Shown in pieces: positions 1-6,059 of a stretch of DNA of 12,877 nt. Source of the DNA: Candidatus Altarchaeum sp. CG2_30_32_3053 (GTDB lineage Archaea; Altiarchaeota; Altiarchaeia; Altiarchaeales; Altiarchaeaceae); NCBI GenBank assembly GCA_001873845.1, contig MNZY01000010.1, positions 1 to 12,877 of the forward strand, read 5' to 3'. The notes beneath the pieces are model-generated. The model was given only the letters and a program-made list of their open reading frames with translations. It was not told the origin of the DNA and did no database searches. The first letter of the stretch is position 1. Every line of letters begins with the position of its first letter. The position numbers were made by a program, and so were the translations under genes.

Positions 1-19
1 TGAAAAATTTAATATAAAA

Positions 20-290
20 GAGGTGGCTCATTAGTCTAAGTACAGCGGTAGCTTTTAAAAAAGCTCCATAAGATTTATATAGATGTAGCCACCGCTTATA
101 CACAGATTATTACACAAGAATACGATCTACTTTATAGGTAGGTTATTATAGCAGTCTAATTAAACTAATGGCCTACGTCTATTTGGTACTCAACCATTTG
201 TCTGTGGAAATTTCATGAGGGCCACTATGCAGACGAAATAGTTTATTAATTGGAAGGGTCGAAAACACAGGTTACTGTTTTTGTAAATTC
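20..290. ncRNA. Candidate structured non-coding RNA, family unknown
   Basis: No protein gene is visible here. GC content is about 36 percent by hand count, clearly above the other gaps in this window. Several stems can be drawn: GGTGGCT (22-28) with AGCCACC (87-93), enclosing AGCTTTT (50-56) with AAAAGCT (59-65); ATAGGTAGG (134-142) with CCTAC (172-176) and CTAT (179-182); TGGT (184-187) with ACCA (193-196); GTCTG (200-204) with CAGAC (230-234); AAAACA (262-267) with TGTTTT (276-281). The plus strand becomes very T-rich from about 277, which would suit termination of a plus-strand transcript. I could not match it to RNase P RNA, SRP RNA, 5S rRNA or a tRNA. The strand is uncertain, and a decayed mobile element is an alternative. 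Confidence 0.3.
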
Positions 291-360
291 TTGATTTATT
301 ACTTCATCTTTTTTATCCCTGTATTTGCTTTCTCTTAAATTTTGTTGTGTTTTATTTTAT
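277..360 (+). terminator. T-rich stretch, possible archaeal terminator
   Basis: The plus strand carries repeated T runs (TTTTT at 278-282, T6 at 309-314, and more to 360) just after the foldable region. Archaeal RNA polymerase terminates at such T-rich DNA without needing a hairpin. The adjacent convergent gene at 376 is on the other strand, so this tract would serve only a plus-strand RNA. Confidence 0.25.
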
Positions 361-375
361 TTAACTTCAAATTCT

Positions 376-1332
376 CTATCTTTTACATTCCTTTATCAGA
401 TAATCAGAGACCTTTTTATAAACATCAATCTTTGTTGCCTTTTGAAATCTGTCAAATGCGGGAGAGCAATTTACTTCAAGAACCCTGTAACCATTATTTT
501 CTTTGTCTTTTATAATATCCACCCCTGAAATTTTGCATTTTAACGCCTTGGTTGCTTTAACTGAAATTTCCTTTAATTCATCACTGACCTTAAATGCAAC
601 CGCCTTTCCGCCGGTACTTATCCCGTTCTTATTAATTCCTCTGCCTGCAATACGCCAAATTCCGCCGATTACTTCATCGCCAACAACAATAATCCGCATA
701 TCGCCTTTATTTTTTATAAATTTTTGAAATATGGCAACCTTGTTATTTAAAGCGAACATAGAGAGTATATCCCCTGCTGTTGATTTTTCTTTTGTGATGA
801 CAATGCCTATTCCGCCTTTTCCGCTCATCGGCTTGAATACAAATCGGTCGTTCTTATTTTTTTTATTTTCACCTTTTGAATTGAGAATCTGGAAGTATGT
901 GTGCATTTCATCATTACTTACATAAGTTTCCGGAATTGATATGCCTGCCTTTCTGAGGTAATAATATCCTAAATATTTGTCCTTTGAAATCCGTATTCCA
1001 TCTGTCGGATTTATAACATTCATTCCTTCATTTTCAAGCATCTCAATCGTATCAAAAATAAATTTATCCTTCTCGTTTAAAATTTCATTATATCGTAAAA
1101 ACATCAAGTCATAATCTATTATATCTATTTCCTTACCTTTACGATATTTTTCAATATGCTGTGCCACATAAGTAAAATTTCTTTTTTTGTTAAAGTATGT
1201 CCATTTAAGTTCATCGTCAAATTTTGCGGATATAAAATTTTGAGCAATAATCGTTACTTCTACACCTTTACTTCTTAGAGCACGGACAAAGCCATTGTCC
1301 CGTTCGTCCTTTGGAATTATTGCAATTTTCAT
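376..1332 (-). CDS. RimK-family ATP-grasp ligase (probable alpha-L-glutamate ligase)
   Basis: This 318-residue protein has the ATP-grasp layout of the RimK superfamily, which joins an amino acid, usually glutamate, to a carboxylate through an acyl phosphate. Visible landmarks are the nucleotide-binding strand VFKP (165-168) with the glycine-rich loop GKGGIGI (171-177), the segment QKFIKNKGDMRIIVVGDEV (203-221), which matches the RimK pattern around D211 and R213, and the metal-binding EVNCSP motif (E286, N288) followed by FQKATKIDVYKKV near the C-terminus. Candidate roles in archaea are coenzyme F420 or tetrahydromethanopterin glutamylation (CofF/MptN type), ribosomal protein modification, or LysX. 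LysX is less likely because dapB in this window points to the diaminopimelate lysine route. The ATG lacks a Shine-Dalgarno sequence and lies 18 bp after the stop of the exported protein gene, so co-transcription is possible. Family assignment is firm; the substrate is not known. Confidence 0.85.
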   Translation of the reverse strand: MKIAIIPKDERDNGFVRALRSKGVEVTIIAQNFISAKFDDELKWTYFNKKRNFTYVAQHIEKYRKGKEIDIIDYDLMFLRYNEILNEKDKFIFDTIEMLENEGMNVINPTDGIRISKDKYLGYYYLRKAGISIPETYVSNDEMHTYFQILNSKGENKKNKNDRFVFKPMSGKGGIGIVITKEKSTAGDILSMFALNNKVAIFQKFIKNKGDMRIIVVGDEVIGGIWRIAGRGINKNGISTGGKAVAFKVSDELKEISVKATKALKCKISGVDIIKDKENNGYRVLEVNCSPAFDRFQKATKIDVYKKVSDYLIKECKR

Positions 1333-1344
1333 TTAATTCAAAAA

Positions 1345-1370
1345 TAAATTTCAGTAATAAATTTCAGTAA
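1345..1370. repeat. 13-bp perfect tandem duplication over a stop codon
   Basis: TAAATTTCAGTAA occurs twice back to back (1345-1357 and 1358-1370). It covers the last codons and the TGA stop of the exported protein gene on the minus strand and most of the short gap to the ATP-grasp gene. Confidence 0.9.
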
Positions 1371-2442
1371 ATTTAATAAAAACAGATATATTCATTTGTG
1401 TTATATTGAGTGTATCAAGGGTAACATTTTTTATGCACGCATTGTCTTTACACTGATTTACCTCGTTGGTCTTATTTATCTTTTGGGTGAAATTTTCTAT
1501 TTTTGCATTTAAGTGTTCCTGAAGAATAGTAAAATTATCTGGATTATCTTTACTTATCCAGTAGGTTATATTTAATTCCTTTATGTTGCTCTCGTTTAAA
1601 TTTAATGAAATGGTGTAGTTATCTTCATAACTTTTTATCATATTTTTAAGTATTTCTGCGCTTTTATTTTTAGAAGGAACGGCAAGAATTTTATAGCAAT
1701 CCGTTCCATCAACCATTTCAATACCCACAATATTTATTTCTGTTTCATTGTCCTTTAAGACCGCAACACTATTATTATAAATGTCGGCATTATTTGTTTC
1801 ATTGTGTACTTCTGTTGTATTTGTTTCGTTAACGGGCTGTGTTATTACTTTTACAGATACTGTTCCGTCTATGCGGGTAGTTACATTTCCATCAATATAT
1901 CCTGAATTATTAATTCTTTCATAAGTCCCGTTATATGTCCCATTTGAAATTAAATTAAAAGAGGCATTAAATGGCTCATTACTGAATGAATAAGTAGTTA
2001 CAGGGATTCCAAAAAAATAAATAGTATAATTTCCCTCTGCTGTTCCATTTGCACTCCCGGTGGCATTCCCTATCCAATTTCCTTTGTAGGTGTAATTTTT
2101 TATTTTTTCATTTGCCTTTATAACATTATCAACAAAATCATTCATTTTTTTAACATATGAAGAGGCATCTCTGTTAAAACACAAATCACAATTATTATAT
2201 GTTTCCTCAGTTAATTGATTTTGCATTACAATAAACGCATCCCGCAAAGTTATTTCACAATTGCAATTAAAGTCCAAGTCCGAGACCTCAGTTAAGTTTT
2301 TTTCTCCCGACAAATATTCAAGTATTGAGACAGCATCAAATATTTGGTAATTTTGATTGGATGACACACTTGTTATATTTACAGTTATTCCTACAATTAC
2401 AATCGCAATCAGCAAAATTTTAAATTTTAAATTTGTATTCAT
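1351..2442 (-). CDS. Exported, sequon-rich protein with N-terminal dockerin-like module
   Basis: 363 residues. A lysine-containing N-terminus and hydrophobic stretch (about 7-24) form a signal peptide or anchor. Residues 32-75 resemble a dockerin: the first half, QIFDAVSILEYLSGEK, closely matches the dockerin of the large surface protein at the right of this window (DIFDVVAGLEYLSEGK), and the second half contains DLDFNCNCEITLRDAF. The remainder has about 26 N-x-S/T sequons, so heavy N-glycosylation outside the cell is expected. Residues 236-318 (a GTDCYKILAVP segment followed by TYWISKDNP) recall the LolA/LppX-like folds of some archaeal exported proteins, a weak resemblance. Cysteine pairs C60/C62, C85/C88 and C331/C336 could form disulfides. 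No C-terminal anchor is seen. Surface location is inferred; the function is unknown. Confidence 0.75.
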   Translation of the reverse strand: MNTNLKFKILLIAIVIVGITVNITSVSSNQNYQIFDAVSILEYLSGEKNLTEVSDLDFNCNCEITLRDAFIVMQNQLTEETYNNCDLCFNRDASSYVKKMNDFVDNVIKANEKIKNYTYKGNWIGNATGSANGTAEGNYTIYFFGIPVTTYSFSNEPFNASFNLISNGTYNGTYERINNSGYIDGNVTTRIDGTVSVKVITQPVNETNTTEVHNETNNADIYNNSVAVLKDNETEINIVGIEMVDGTDCYKILAVPSKNKSAEILKNMIKSYEDNYTISLNLNESNIKELNITYWISKDNPDNFTILQEHLNAKIENFTQKINKTNEVNQCKDNACIKNVTLDTLNITQMNISVFIKFTEIYY

Positions 2443-2450
2443 TTTTGCTC

Positions 2451-2462
2451 TTATTTATAATA
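2451..2462 (-). promoter_or_regulatory. TATA-like box before the exported protein gene
   Basis: On the minus strand this reads TATTATAAATAA, a good archaeal TATA match. It lies only 9-20 bp before the ATG at 2442, which is closer than the usual 25 bp for a leaderless start. Either initiation is unusual or another box is used. Confidence 0.3.
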
Positions 2463-2466
2463 GGGT

Positions 2467-2545
2467 TGTTGCAAATTAAAAATTTTAAAGTGGAAAATTG
2501 ATAAAATTTAAAAGAGTTTAAAGTGGAAAAAGTTATTTTGCAACA
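2467..2545. repeat. 79-bp inverted-repeat element, copy A
   Basis: The element is bounded by TGTTGCAAA and TTTGCAACA, perfect 9-bp inverted termini. It is about 90 percent identical to the same-length element at 2859-2937, and similarity extends a few bases beyond both ends (to about 2458 and 2552). It sits directly upstream of the exported protein gene. No coding capacity is visible; it resembles a very small MITE-like or REP-like element. Confidence 0.8.
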
Positions 2546-2550
2546 TGTCT

Positions 2551-2572
2551 AATAATTAAATTTGATATTAAA
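2551..2572. repeat. 22-bp direct repeat, left copy
   Basis: An exact 22-bp match to 2694-2715. The pair flanks the 101-bp GGTGGGAAA-bounded element, so it could be an insertion duplication or an older repeat that element landed between. Confidence 0.8.
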
Positions 2573-2578
2573 CCCATT

Positions 2579-2679
2579 TTTCCCACCATCAAAAAATTTA
2601 CGGGTAATTTTAAAAATTTACAAAATTAATTATACTTAACAACAAAAATACGCTCAAACTTTTACGCTGGGGTGGGAAA
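2579..2679. repeat. 101-bp inverted-repeat element with TTTCCCACC ends
   Basis: TTTCCCACC (2579-2587) and GGTGGGAAA (2671-2679) are perfect inverted termini. The whole unit recurs at 8681-8828, where it is about 47 bp longer because of an internal insertion. No ORF is apparent. Confidence 0.85.
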
Positions 2680-2693
2680 CTCAGGATTAAATA

Positions 2694-2715
2694 AATAATT
2701 AAATTTGATATTAAA
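2694..2715. repeat. 22-bp direct repeat, right copy
   Basis: Identical to 2551-2572; it ends just before the next inverted-repeat element at 2721. Confidence 0.8.
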
Positions 2716-2720
2716 TAATT

Positions 2721-2846
2721 AGTGTTCATCCATAAACTCGTAATTTTACTGAAAATCTGTAAGATTTTTAAATTGTTAAAAACATAATAATTTACCTTGA
2801 AAAAGTTAAAATTTTTTCAAAATTTTATACTTTGTGGATGGACACT
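2721..2846. repeat. 126-bp element with 16-bp inverted ends
   Basis: AGTGTTCATCCATAAA (2721-2736) pairs with TTTGTGGATGGACACT (2831-2846). The only two non-Watson-Crick positions are T opposite G, which would be allowed wobble pairs in RNA. Inside are a three-base-loop hairpin AAAATCT-GTA-AGATTTT (2752-2768) and a T/A-rich hairpin near 2797-2820. Only one copy is seen in this window. Confidence 0.75.
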
Positions 2847-2858
2847 CAATAATGGAGT

Positions 2859-2937
2859 TGTTGCAAATTAAAAATTTTAAAGATGAAAATTAATAAAATT
2901 TAAAGAAGTTTAAATGTGGAAAAGTTATTTTGCAACA
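2859..2937. repeat. 79-bp inverted-repeat element, copy B
   Basis: Second copy of the TGTTGCAAA/TTTGCAACA element, in the same orientation as copy A. Copies A and B bracket the two other palindromic elements of this gap. Confidence 0.8.
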
Positions 2938-2943
2938 TGTCTG

Positions 2944-2971
2944 ATATTATCAAAAGATGTCAAAATGACTA
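2944..2971. repeat. 28-bp dispersed repeat, copy 1
   Basis: Identical over 28 bp to 10031-10058. It contains GTCAAAATGAC, a palindrome with a three-base loop. In both copies an ATG lies a few codons upstream in the frame reading IIKRCQND, giving peptides of only 15 and 13 residues, so coding is doubtful. Confidence 0.85.
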
Positions 2972-2987
2972 TAAACACATGTAGCAA

Positions 2988-3695
2988 TTACGATTGTTCC
3001 TTCAAAATTTTTAAAATTTCCTCAAATTCTTTAACACACAATTGTCCTTCTGCTGTCTTTTCCTCAACATTAACATAAGTTAAAAATCCGAAATAATGGT
3101 TCAAAATCCTACTTAATTTTCCGTATTTTCCCATTCCAAGCATTATAATATTTCTAAAATTTTTCTCTTCTGTCAAAAATGGCAAAATTTTATAGTTATC
3201 ATCAAACGACTCAAATTTAACTGCAATCTTTTTTATTATGTCTCCTTTGCATCGCACCCTGATTTTTTCCATGTTGTTCAAAATTTTTTCTATCTCATTT
3301 ATGTCTGGGCATTTGGCAAAGTTATGATACGAAAGGATCAAATTTGAATTAAAGAGGGCTTTCATTTTCCTGGGATGTTGCTGAAAACTTTTTATTTCAA
3401 TTGTGAGATAATCGGAAAAATTACATGCTTTTTTTAAAATTTCAATCCTTTCATCTTCGTTGCCAGTAAAATTTCCGCCTTCCTGTTTCAGCATACAGGT
3501 TGCAATCTTTATTTTGTTTTTAATTCCCTTTATTTTGCTCACATTATCACAAAACCAGTCCAAATTTTTAAATTCGGCAATATCTACATAATCCAGCCGA
3601 AATTCAATTGCACCAACACTATTTAAATTTCCGATTTTTTTTGCTAAATTTAGTATATCCATAAAATTTTTCTTTGCTATTACTGCACAGAGCAT
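2988..3695 (-). CDS. aroD: 3-dehydroquinate dehydratase, type I
   Basis: This 235-residue enzyme converts 3-dehydroquinate to 3-dehydroshikimate by Schiff-base catalysis, the third step of the shikimate pathway to aromatic amino acids. The TIM-barrel landmarks are in order: EFRLDY (E31, R33), TCMLKQEGGNFTG (66-78), SYHNF with catalytic H124, DIIKKIAV with the Schiff-base lysine, most likely K156, and MGKYGKLSR (188-196) followed by TAEGQ (214-218), which binds substrate. Length is normal for archaeal members. The position after TC, usually arginine (R82 in E. coli numbering, a substrate contact), is M68 here, encoded by ATG, one base from AGG. The start ATG has no Shine-Dalgarno sequence. It follows archease on the same strand across a 239-bp repeat-bearing gap, so an operon is not evident. 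Confidence 0.93.
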   Translation of the reverse strand: MLCAVIAKKNFMDILNLAKKIGNLNSVGAIEFRLDYVDIAEFKNLDWFCDNVSKIKGIKNKIKIATCMLKQEGGNFTGNEDERIEILKKACNFSDYLTIEIKSFQQHPRKMKALFNSNLILSYHNFAKCPDINEIEKILNNMEKIRVRCKGDIIKKIAVKFESFDDNYKILPFLTEEKNFRNIIMLGMGKYGKLSRILNHYFGFLTYVNVEEKTAEGQLCVKEFEEILKILKEQS

Positions 3696-3750
3696 TTTAA
3701 ATTTTTTAAACTGAAATTTCGTAACTATTTAGAGGGTATTTTTAAACTGA

Positions 3751-3788
3751 AATCTTGAAATACTGGAACCCTTGGTTTCAATCTTTAA
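3751..3788 (-). repeat. Hairpin repeat module, isolated minus-strand copy
   Basis: Read on the minus strand this gives GATTGAAACC-AAG-GGTTCCAGTATTTC, matching the units of the array at 6060-6216 in the opposite orientation. The stem is AACC/GGTT with a three-base loop. Confidence 0.7.
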
Positions 3789-3790
3789 AA

Positions 3791-3890
3791 GTAACTATTC
3801 AGCCACCCAAAAAATTATGATTTTTTTTTTTGACTTTTTAGTATTTTTTGAAATTTTCAAAGGTAAATTTTTACACCACAGAATAGTTAC
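3791..3890. repeat. 100-bp segment bounded by GTAACTATTC/GAATAGTTAC
   Basis: Perfect 10-bp inverted ends (3791-3800 and 3881-3890). A further GTAACTATT lies at 3721-3729, and AATAGTTAC recurs at 6219-6227 and 6294-6302 next to the related hairpin array. An uninterrupted run of eleven T lies at 3821-3831. Confidence 0.6.
3817..3890 (+). pseudogene. Possible degraded copy of the small membrane-peptide ORF
   Basis: From the ATG at 3817 the frame reads MIFFFDFLVFFEIFKGKF, very like the FLIFRIFFEIFTGKF of the possible small gene at 10085-10228. The DNA is also similar (GAAATTTTCAAAGGTAAAT against GAAATCTTCACAGGTAAAT). The frame runs on into the antisense of archease, so it is unlikely to be intact. 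Confidence 0.2.
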
Positions 3891-3921
3891 TAAAAATTGT
3901 AATAAAAAATTTATGAAAATT

Positions 3922-3951
3922 ATATATCGCACAATCATATATCGCACAACA
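3922..3951. repeat. 15-bp tandem duplication at the archease stop
   Basis: ATATATCGCACAA occurs at 3922-3934 and 3937-3949. On the minus strand the duplication repeats the last codons of archease in frame: L-C-D-I-stop is followed by a second L-C-D-I-stop. Confidence 0.85.
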
Positions 3952-4366
3952 CATTCGCCTCCCAAAAAATTTCCCCTTCATTTTCCTTCCTTTCCACACT
4001 CAATTCATGATATGTTATCCCTTTAATCCCGACATCAATAACATAATTTTCACTTTTATCCCCAACAGCAGCAAAATTCAGATTATATGAATCCTTTTTT
4101 TTGATTATATCAGCTGTAAATTTCTTAAAAACCTTATGTTCTGTTTCAAATATAAAGAGCAATTCGTTCAAAAAATCGTGCAATAAATCGGTTAAATTTT
4201 CCGAAATTAAATTTCCTCTGTGCTCAAAATTTTCCCCAACCTTTATTTCTGCCAGCATCCCTTCAAACATAGCACAGGCACAATTTTCAAACAATTCGTT
4301 TAATGTCTTTCCGTAAGCAACAAACCGCAGGTCAGAAATATCATCTATAAATTTAAATTTTTCCAT
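3935..4366 (-). CDS. Archease, RtcB RNA ligase activator
   Basis: 143 residues, the usual size of archease, which helps the 3'-phosphate RNA ligase RtcB form its guanylated intermediate in tRNA splicing and RNA repair. Family features: an N-terminal FKFIDDISD segment in place of the common F-x-x-HTAD (D12 retained, the usual H is D9), AYGKTLNELFENCACAMF (17-34), LLHDFLNELLFIFETE (61-76), GITYHELSV (116-124) and a C-terminal VLCDI, where the conserved penultimate aspartate is D142. The metal-binding aspartates appear present. It is divergent from apgM with a 60-bp shared promoter region and has no Shine-Dalgarno sequence. No rtcB lies in the window. The stop codon is followed by a duplicated C-terminal coding unit. 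Confidence 0.93.
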   Translation of the reverse strand: MEKFKFIDDISDLRFVAYGKTLNELFENCACAMFEGMLAEIKVGENFEHRGNLISENLTDLLHDFLNELLFIFETEHKVFKKFTADIIKKKDSYNLNFAAVGDKSENYVIDVGIKGITYHELSVERKENEGEIFWEANVLCDI

Positions 4367-4395
4367 AGGAAATAAATTTAATATTAGAAATTAGA

Positions 4396-4405
4396 TTTTA
4401 ATAAA
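4396..4405 (+). promoter_or_regulatory. TATA box of apgM
   Basis: TTTTAATAAA is centred about 26 bp before the ATG at 4427. With no Shine-Dalgarno sequence in between, this fits a leaderless archaeal transcript starting at or near the ATG. Confidence 0.5.
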
Positions 4406-4426
4406 ATTTTTTCAAATGCCTTTAAG

Positions 4427-5764
4427 ATGAAATACATTGTAATATTAGGAGATGGAATGTCCGATTACCCCGTTGATGAGTTAAATAGCAGAACACCGCT
4501 TCAGGTCGCAAAAAAACCGAATATGGATTTTATTGCAAAAAAAGGAGTAAGCGGAATGTTAAAGACAATTCAGGATGGCTTTGAGCCGGGTTCCGATGTG
4601 GCAAATTTATCTGTTTTGGGATACGATGTCCGAAAATGCCATACCGGAAGGGCACCGATTGAGGCGGCAAATATGGGGATAAATTTAAGTAATGATGAAG
4701 TTGCATTCAGATGTAATTTTTTCACGGAAGAATGTGGTATTTTAAAGGATTACTGTGCAGGACATATAACAAGCGGTGAAGGAAAAATTCTGATTGATTT
4801 GCTTAATAAAAAATTTTCTGATGAACTGAAAGCGATTAACGGAAAATTTTATGCGGGTGTTTCATACAGGAATATATTTGTATGCAAAGTAAAGGATGCA
4901 AAATCGAAAAATTTTGTCTGTCAGCCGCCGCACAACATAGTGGGAGCAGAAATAGAAAAAAATCTGATAACTGTTAAAAATGATAATAAAGACAATAAAG
5001 ACAATAAAAGCAATAAAGACAATAAAAGCAATAAAGACAATAAAGACAAAGAAATAAATTTAAACTCACATCCTTCTGATATTTCCAATGCAGGACTAGA
5101 AATTGCAAAAAAGTTAAACCATCTGATGCTAAAGTCGTGGGAAATTCTTGAAAAAAGCGAAATAAACAGGAAACGGGAAAGAGAAGGAAAGAACAAGGCA
5201 AATATGATATGGTTCTGGGGACAGGGAAAAAAACCGAAAATGGAGGAATTCAAGGCAAAGTATAATTTAAAGGGAGCTATCATTTCAGCAGTTGATTTAA
5301 TAAAAGGAATCGGAAAACTTGCAGGAATGGATGTAATTGAGGTTAAGGGTGCAACGGGCTTATGGGATACCAACTATGATGGAAAGGCAATGGCATGCAT
5401 CAAAGCACTGGATGATCATGATTTTGTATATGTTCATGTTGAAGCAACGGATGAAGCAGGACATCTCGGGGATATAAATTTAAAAATTTTGTCCATTGAA
5501 AATCTGGATAAAATGGCAGGAAAAATTTTACAAGAAATAAAAAACAAAGGGATTGAAGCAAAGATTGCCATATTGCCAGACCATGCAACGCCAATAAAGG
5601 TAAAAACACATACTACTGATTTGGTTCCGTTTGCTATATATTCAACAAAAAGTAAAGATGAAAAAGATAAGGATGAGGTTGAAAAATTTGATGAATTTGC
5701 CTGCAGGAATGGAAGATACGGAAAAGGTGTTGAAAATTTTATGGAAATTTTGTTGGAGGATTAA
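4427..5764 (+). CDS. apgM: 2,3-bisphosphoglycerate-independent phosphoglycerate mutase, archaeal type
   Basis: This enzyme interconverts 3- and 2-phosphoglycerate in glycolysis and gluconeogenesis and belongs to the alkaline phosphatase superfamily. Visible are the metal-binding start VILGDGMSD (D9), the catalytic serine S56 in PGSDVANLSVLGYD, the phosphate/substrate region TGRAPIEAA (73-81), PPHNIVG (167-173), WFWGQGKKP (262-270), HVEATDEAGH (337-346) with metal ligands, PDHATP (384-389) and KTHTTDLVPF (393-402). At 445 residues it is about 30-40 longer than typical members. The excess is largely explained by an asparagine/lysine/aspartate-rich insert (185-208) right after the PPHNIVG segment, encoded by a 9-bp tandem repeat, and by a lysine-rich patch at 408-420. 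No Shine-Dalgarno sequence is seen. Confidence 0.95.
   Translation: MKYIVILGDGMSDYPVDELNSRTPLQVAKKPNMDFIAKKGVSGMLKTIQDGFEPGSDVANLSVLGYDVRKCHTGRAPIEAANMGINLSNDEVAFRCNFFTEECGILKDYCAGHITSGEGKILIDLLNKKFSDELKAINGKFYAGVSYRNIFVCKVKDAKSKNFVCQPPHNIVGAEIEKNLITVKNDNKDNKDNKSNKDNKSNKDNKDKEINLNSHPSDISNAGLEIAKKLNHLMLKSWEILEKSEINRKREREGKNKANMIWFWGQGKKPKMEEFKAKYNLKGAIISAVDLIKGIGKLAGMDVIEVKGATGLWDTNYDGKAMACIKALDDHDFVYVHVEATDEAGHLGDINLKILSIENLDKMAGKILQEIKNKGIEAKIAILPDHATPIKVKTHTTDLVPFAIYSTKSKDEKDKDEVEKFDEFACRNGRYGKGVENFMEILLED
4985..5047 (+). repeat. Seven-unit 9-bp tandem repeat inside apgM
   Basis: Seven in-frame units of AATAAAGAC or AATAAAAGC encode Asn-Lys-Asp or Asn-Lys-Ser. It lies at residues 187-207, in what should be a surface loop. 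Copy number could change by slippage without breaking the frame. Confidence 0.9.
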
Positions 5765-5775
5765 AATAAATTTTG

Positions 5776-5823
5776 ATGTTTATATTTTTAATATCGCAAA
5801 TTTACTATGAATTTTTAAAATAA
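5776..5823 (+). other. 15-codon ORF resembling the small membrane peptide
   Basis: ATG to TAA reads MFIFLISQIYYEFLK, with the same F-L-I-x-x-I-aromatic-aromatic-E spacing as FLIFRIFFEIF in the ORF at 10085-10228. It may be a decayed fragment or chance in AT-rich DNA. Confidence 0.15.
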
Positions 5824-5832
5824 ATAGTATCG

Positions 5833-5938
5833 GGATTCTGAATCCAAAATATTCTTTACAAATTGCATAGATAATTTCAATCTCAATTGTAGAAATTTCA
5901 GAATTTTTATACTTGTAAAGGTAATTATTTTATTACCT
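5833..5938. repeat. Two short hairpins in the apgM-argG gap
   Basis: GGATT-CTG-AATCC (5833-5845, three-base loop) and AGGTAAT/ATTACCT (5919-5925 with 5932-5938). They belong to the same style of small palindromes that fills the gap 5765-6323, in which I see no convincing gene. Confidence 0.5.
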
Positions 5939-6019
5939 AAAATCTGTAATTTTTTGTTTTAGAATATTAATTATTTAAAAACTTAAGAACAGTAGTTAAA
6001 CGAAATAAAAATAAATTAC

Positions 6020-6038
6020 CTCACTTCGTTCGGAGATT
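6020..6038 (+). repeat. CTCACTTCGTTCGGAGATT module
   Basis: A 19-bp module with one mismatch to the minus strand of 10111-10129, an exact 13-bp match (CTCACTTCGTTCG) at 8755-8767, and a weaker match at 8602-8616. Here it is followed by a hairpin AAATTTC-TAAC-GAAATTT and then the hairpin array. Confidence 0.8.
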
Positions 6039-6059
6039 AAAATTTCTAACGAAATTTAA

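Noticed and set aside
22..94. tRNA-like segment with a 7-bp GGTGGCT/AGCCACC stem about 72 nt apart and an inner AGCTT hairpin
   Set aside because: There is no T-arm (no GTTC-A consensus and no 5-bp T-stem), the inner loop has the wrong size for an anticodon arm, and positions 8-9 do not fit.
20..290. RNase P RNA, SRP RNA or H/ACA guide RNA
   Set aside because: I could not find the conserved P4 or GGAAG-type motifs on either strand, and the internal loops and ACA spacing do not fit H/ACA guides well.
376..1332. LysX (lysine biosynthesis) as the identity of the ATP-grasp protein
   Set aside because: The presence of dapB indicates the diaminopimelate route, and no LysW or other aminoadipate-pathway gene is nearby; the substrate was left open.
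3772..4026. 84-codon plus-strand frame overlapping the archease 3' end
   Set aside because: Its second half is antisense to archease; only the first part, with similarity to the small membrane peptide, was kept as a possible remnant.
4921..5373. 150-codon minus-strand frame inside apgM
   Set aside because: It is antisense to conserved apgM sequence, and its Ser/Leu-rich stretch is just the reverse of the 9-bp repeat.
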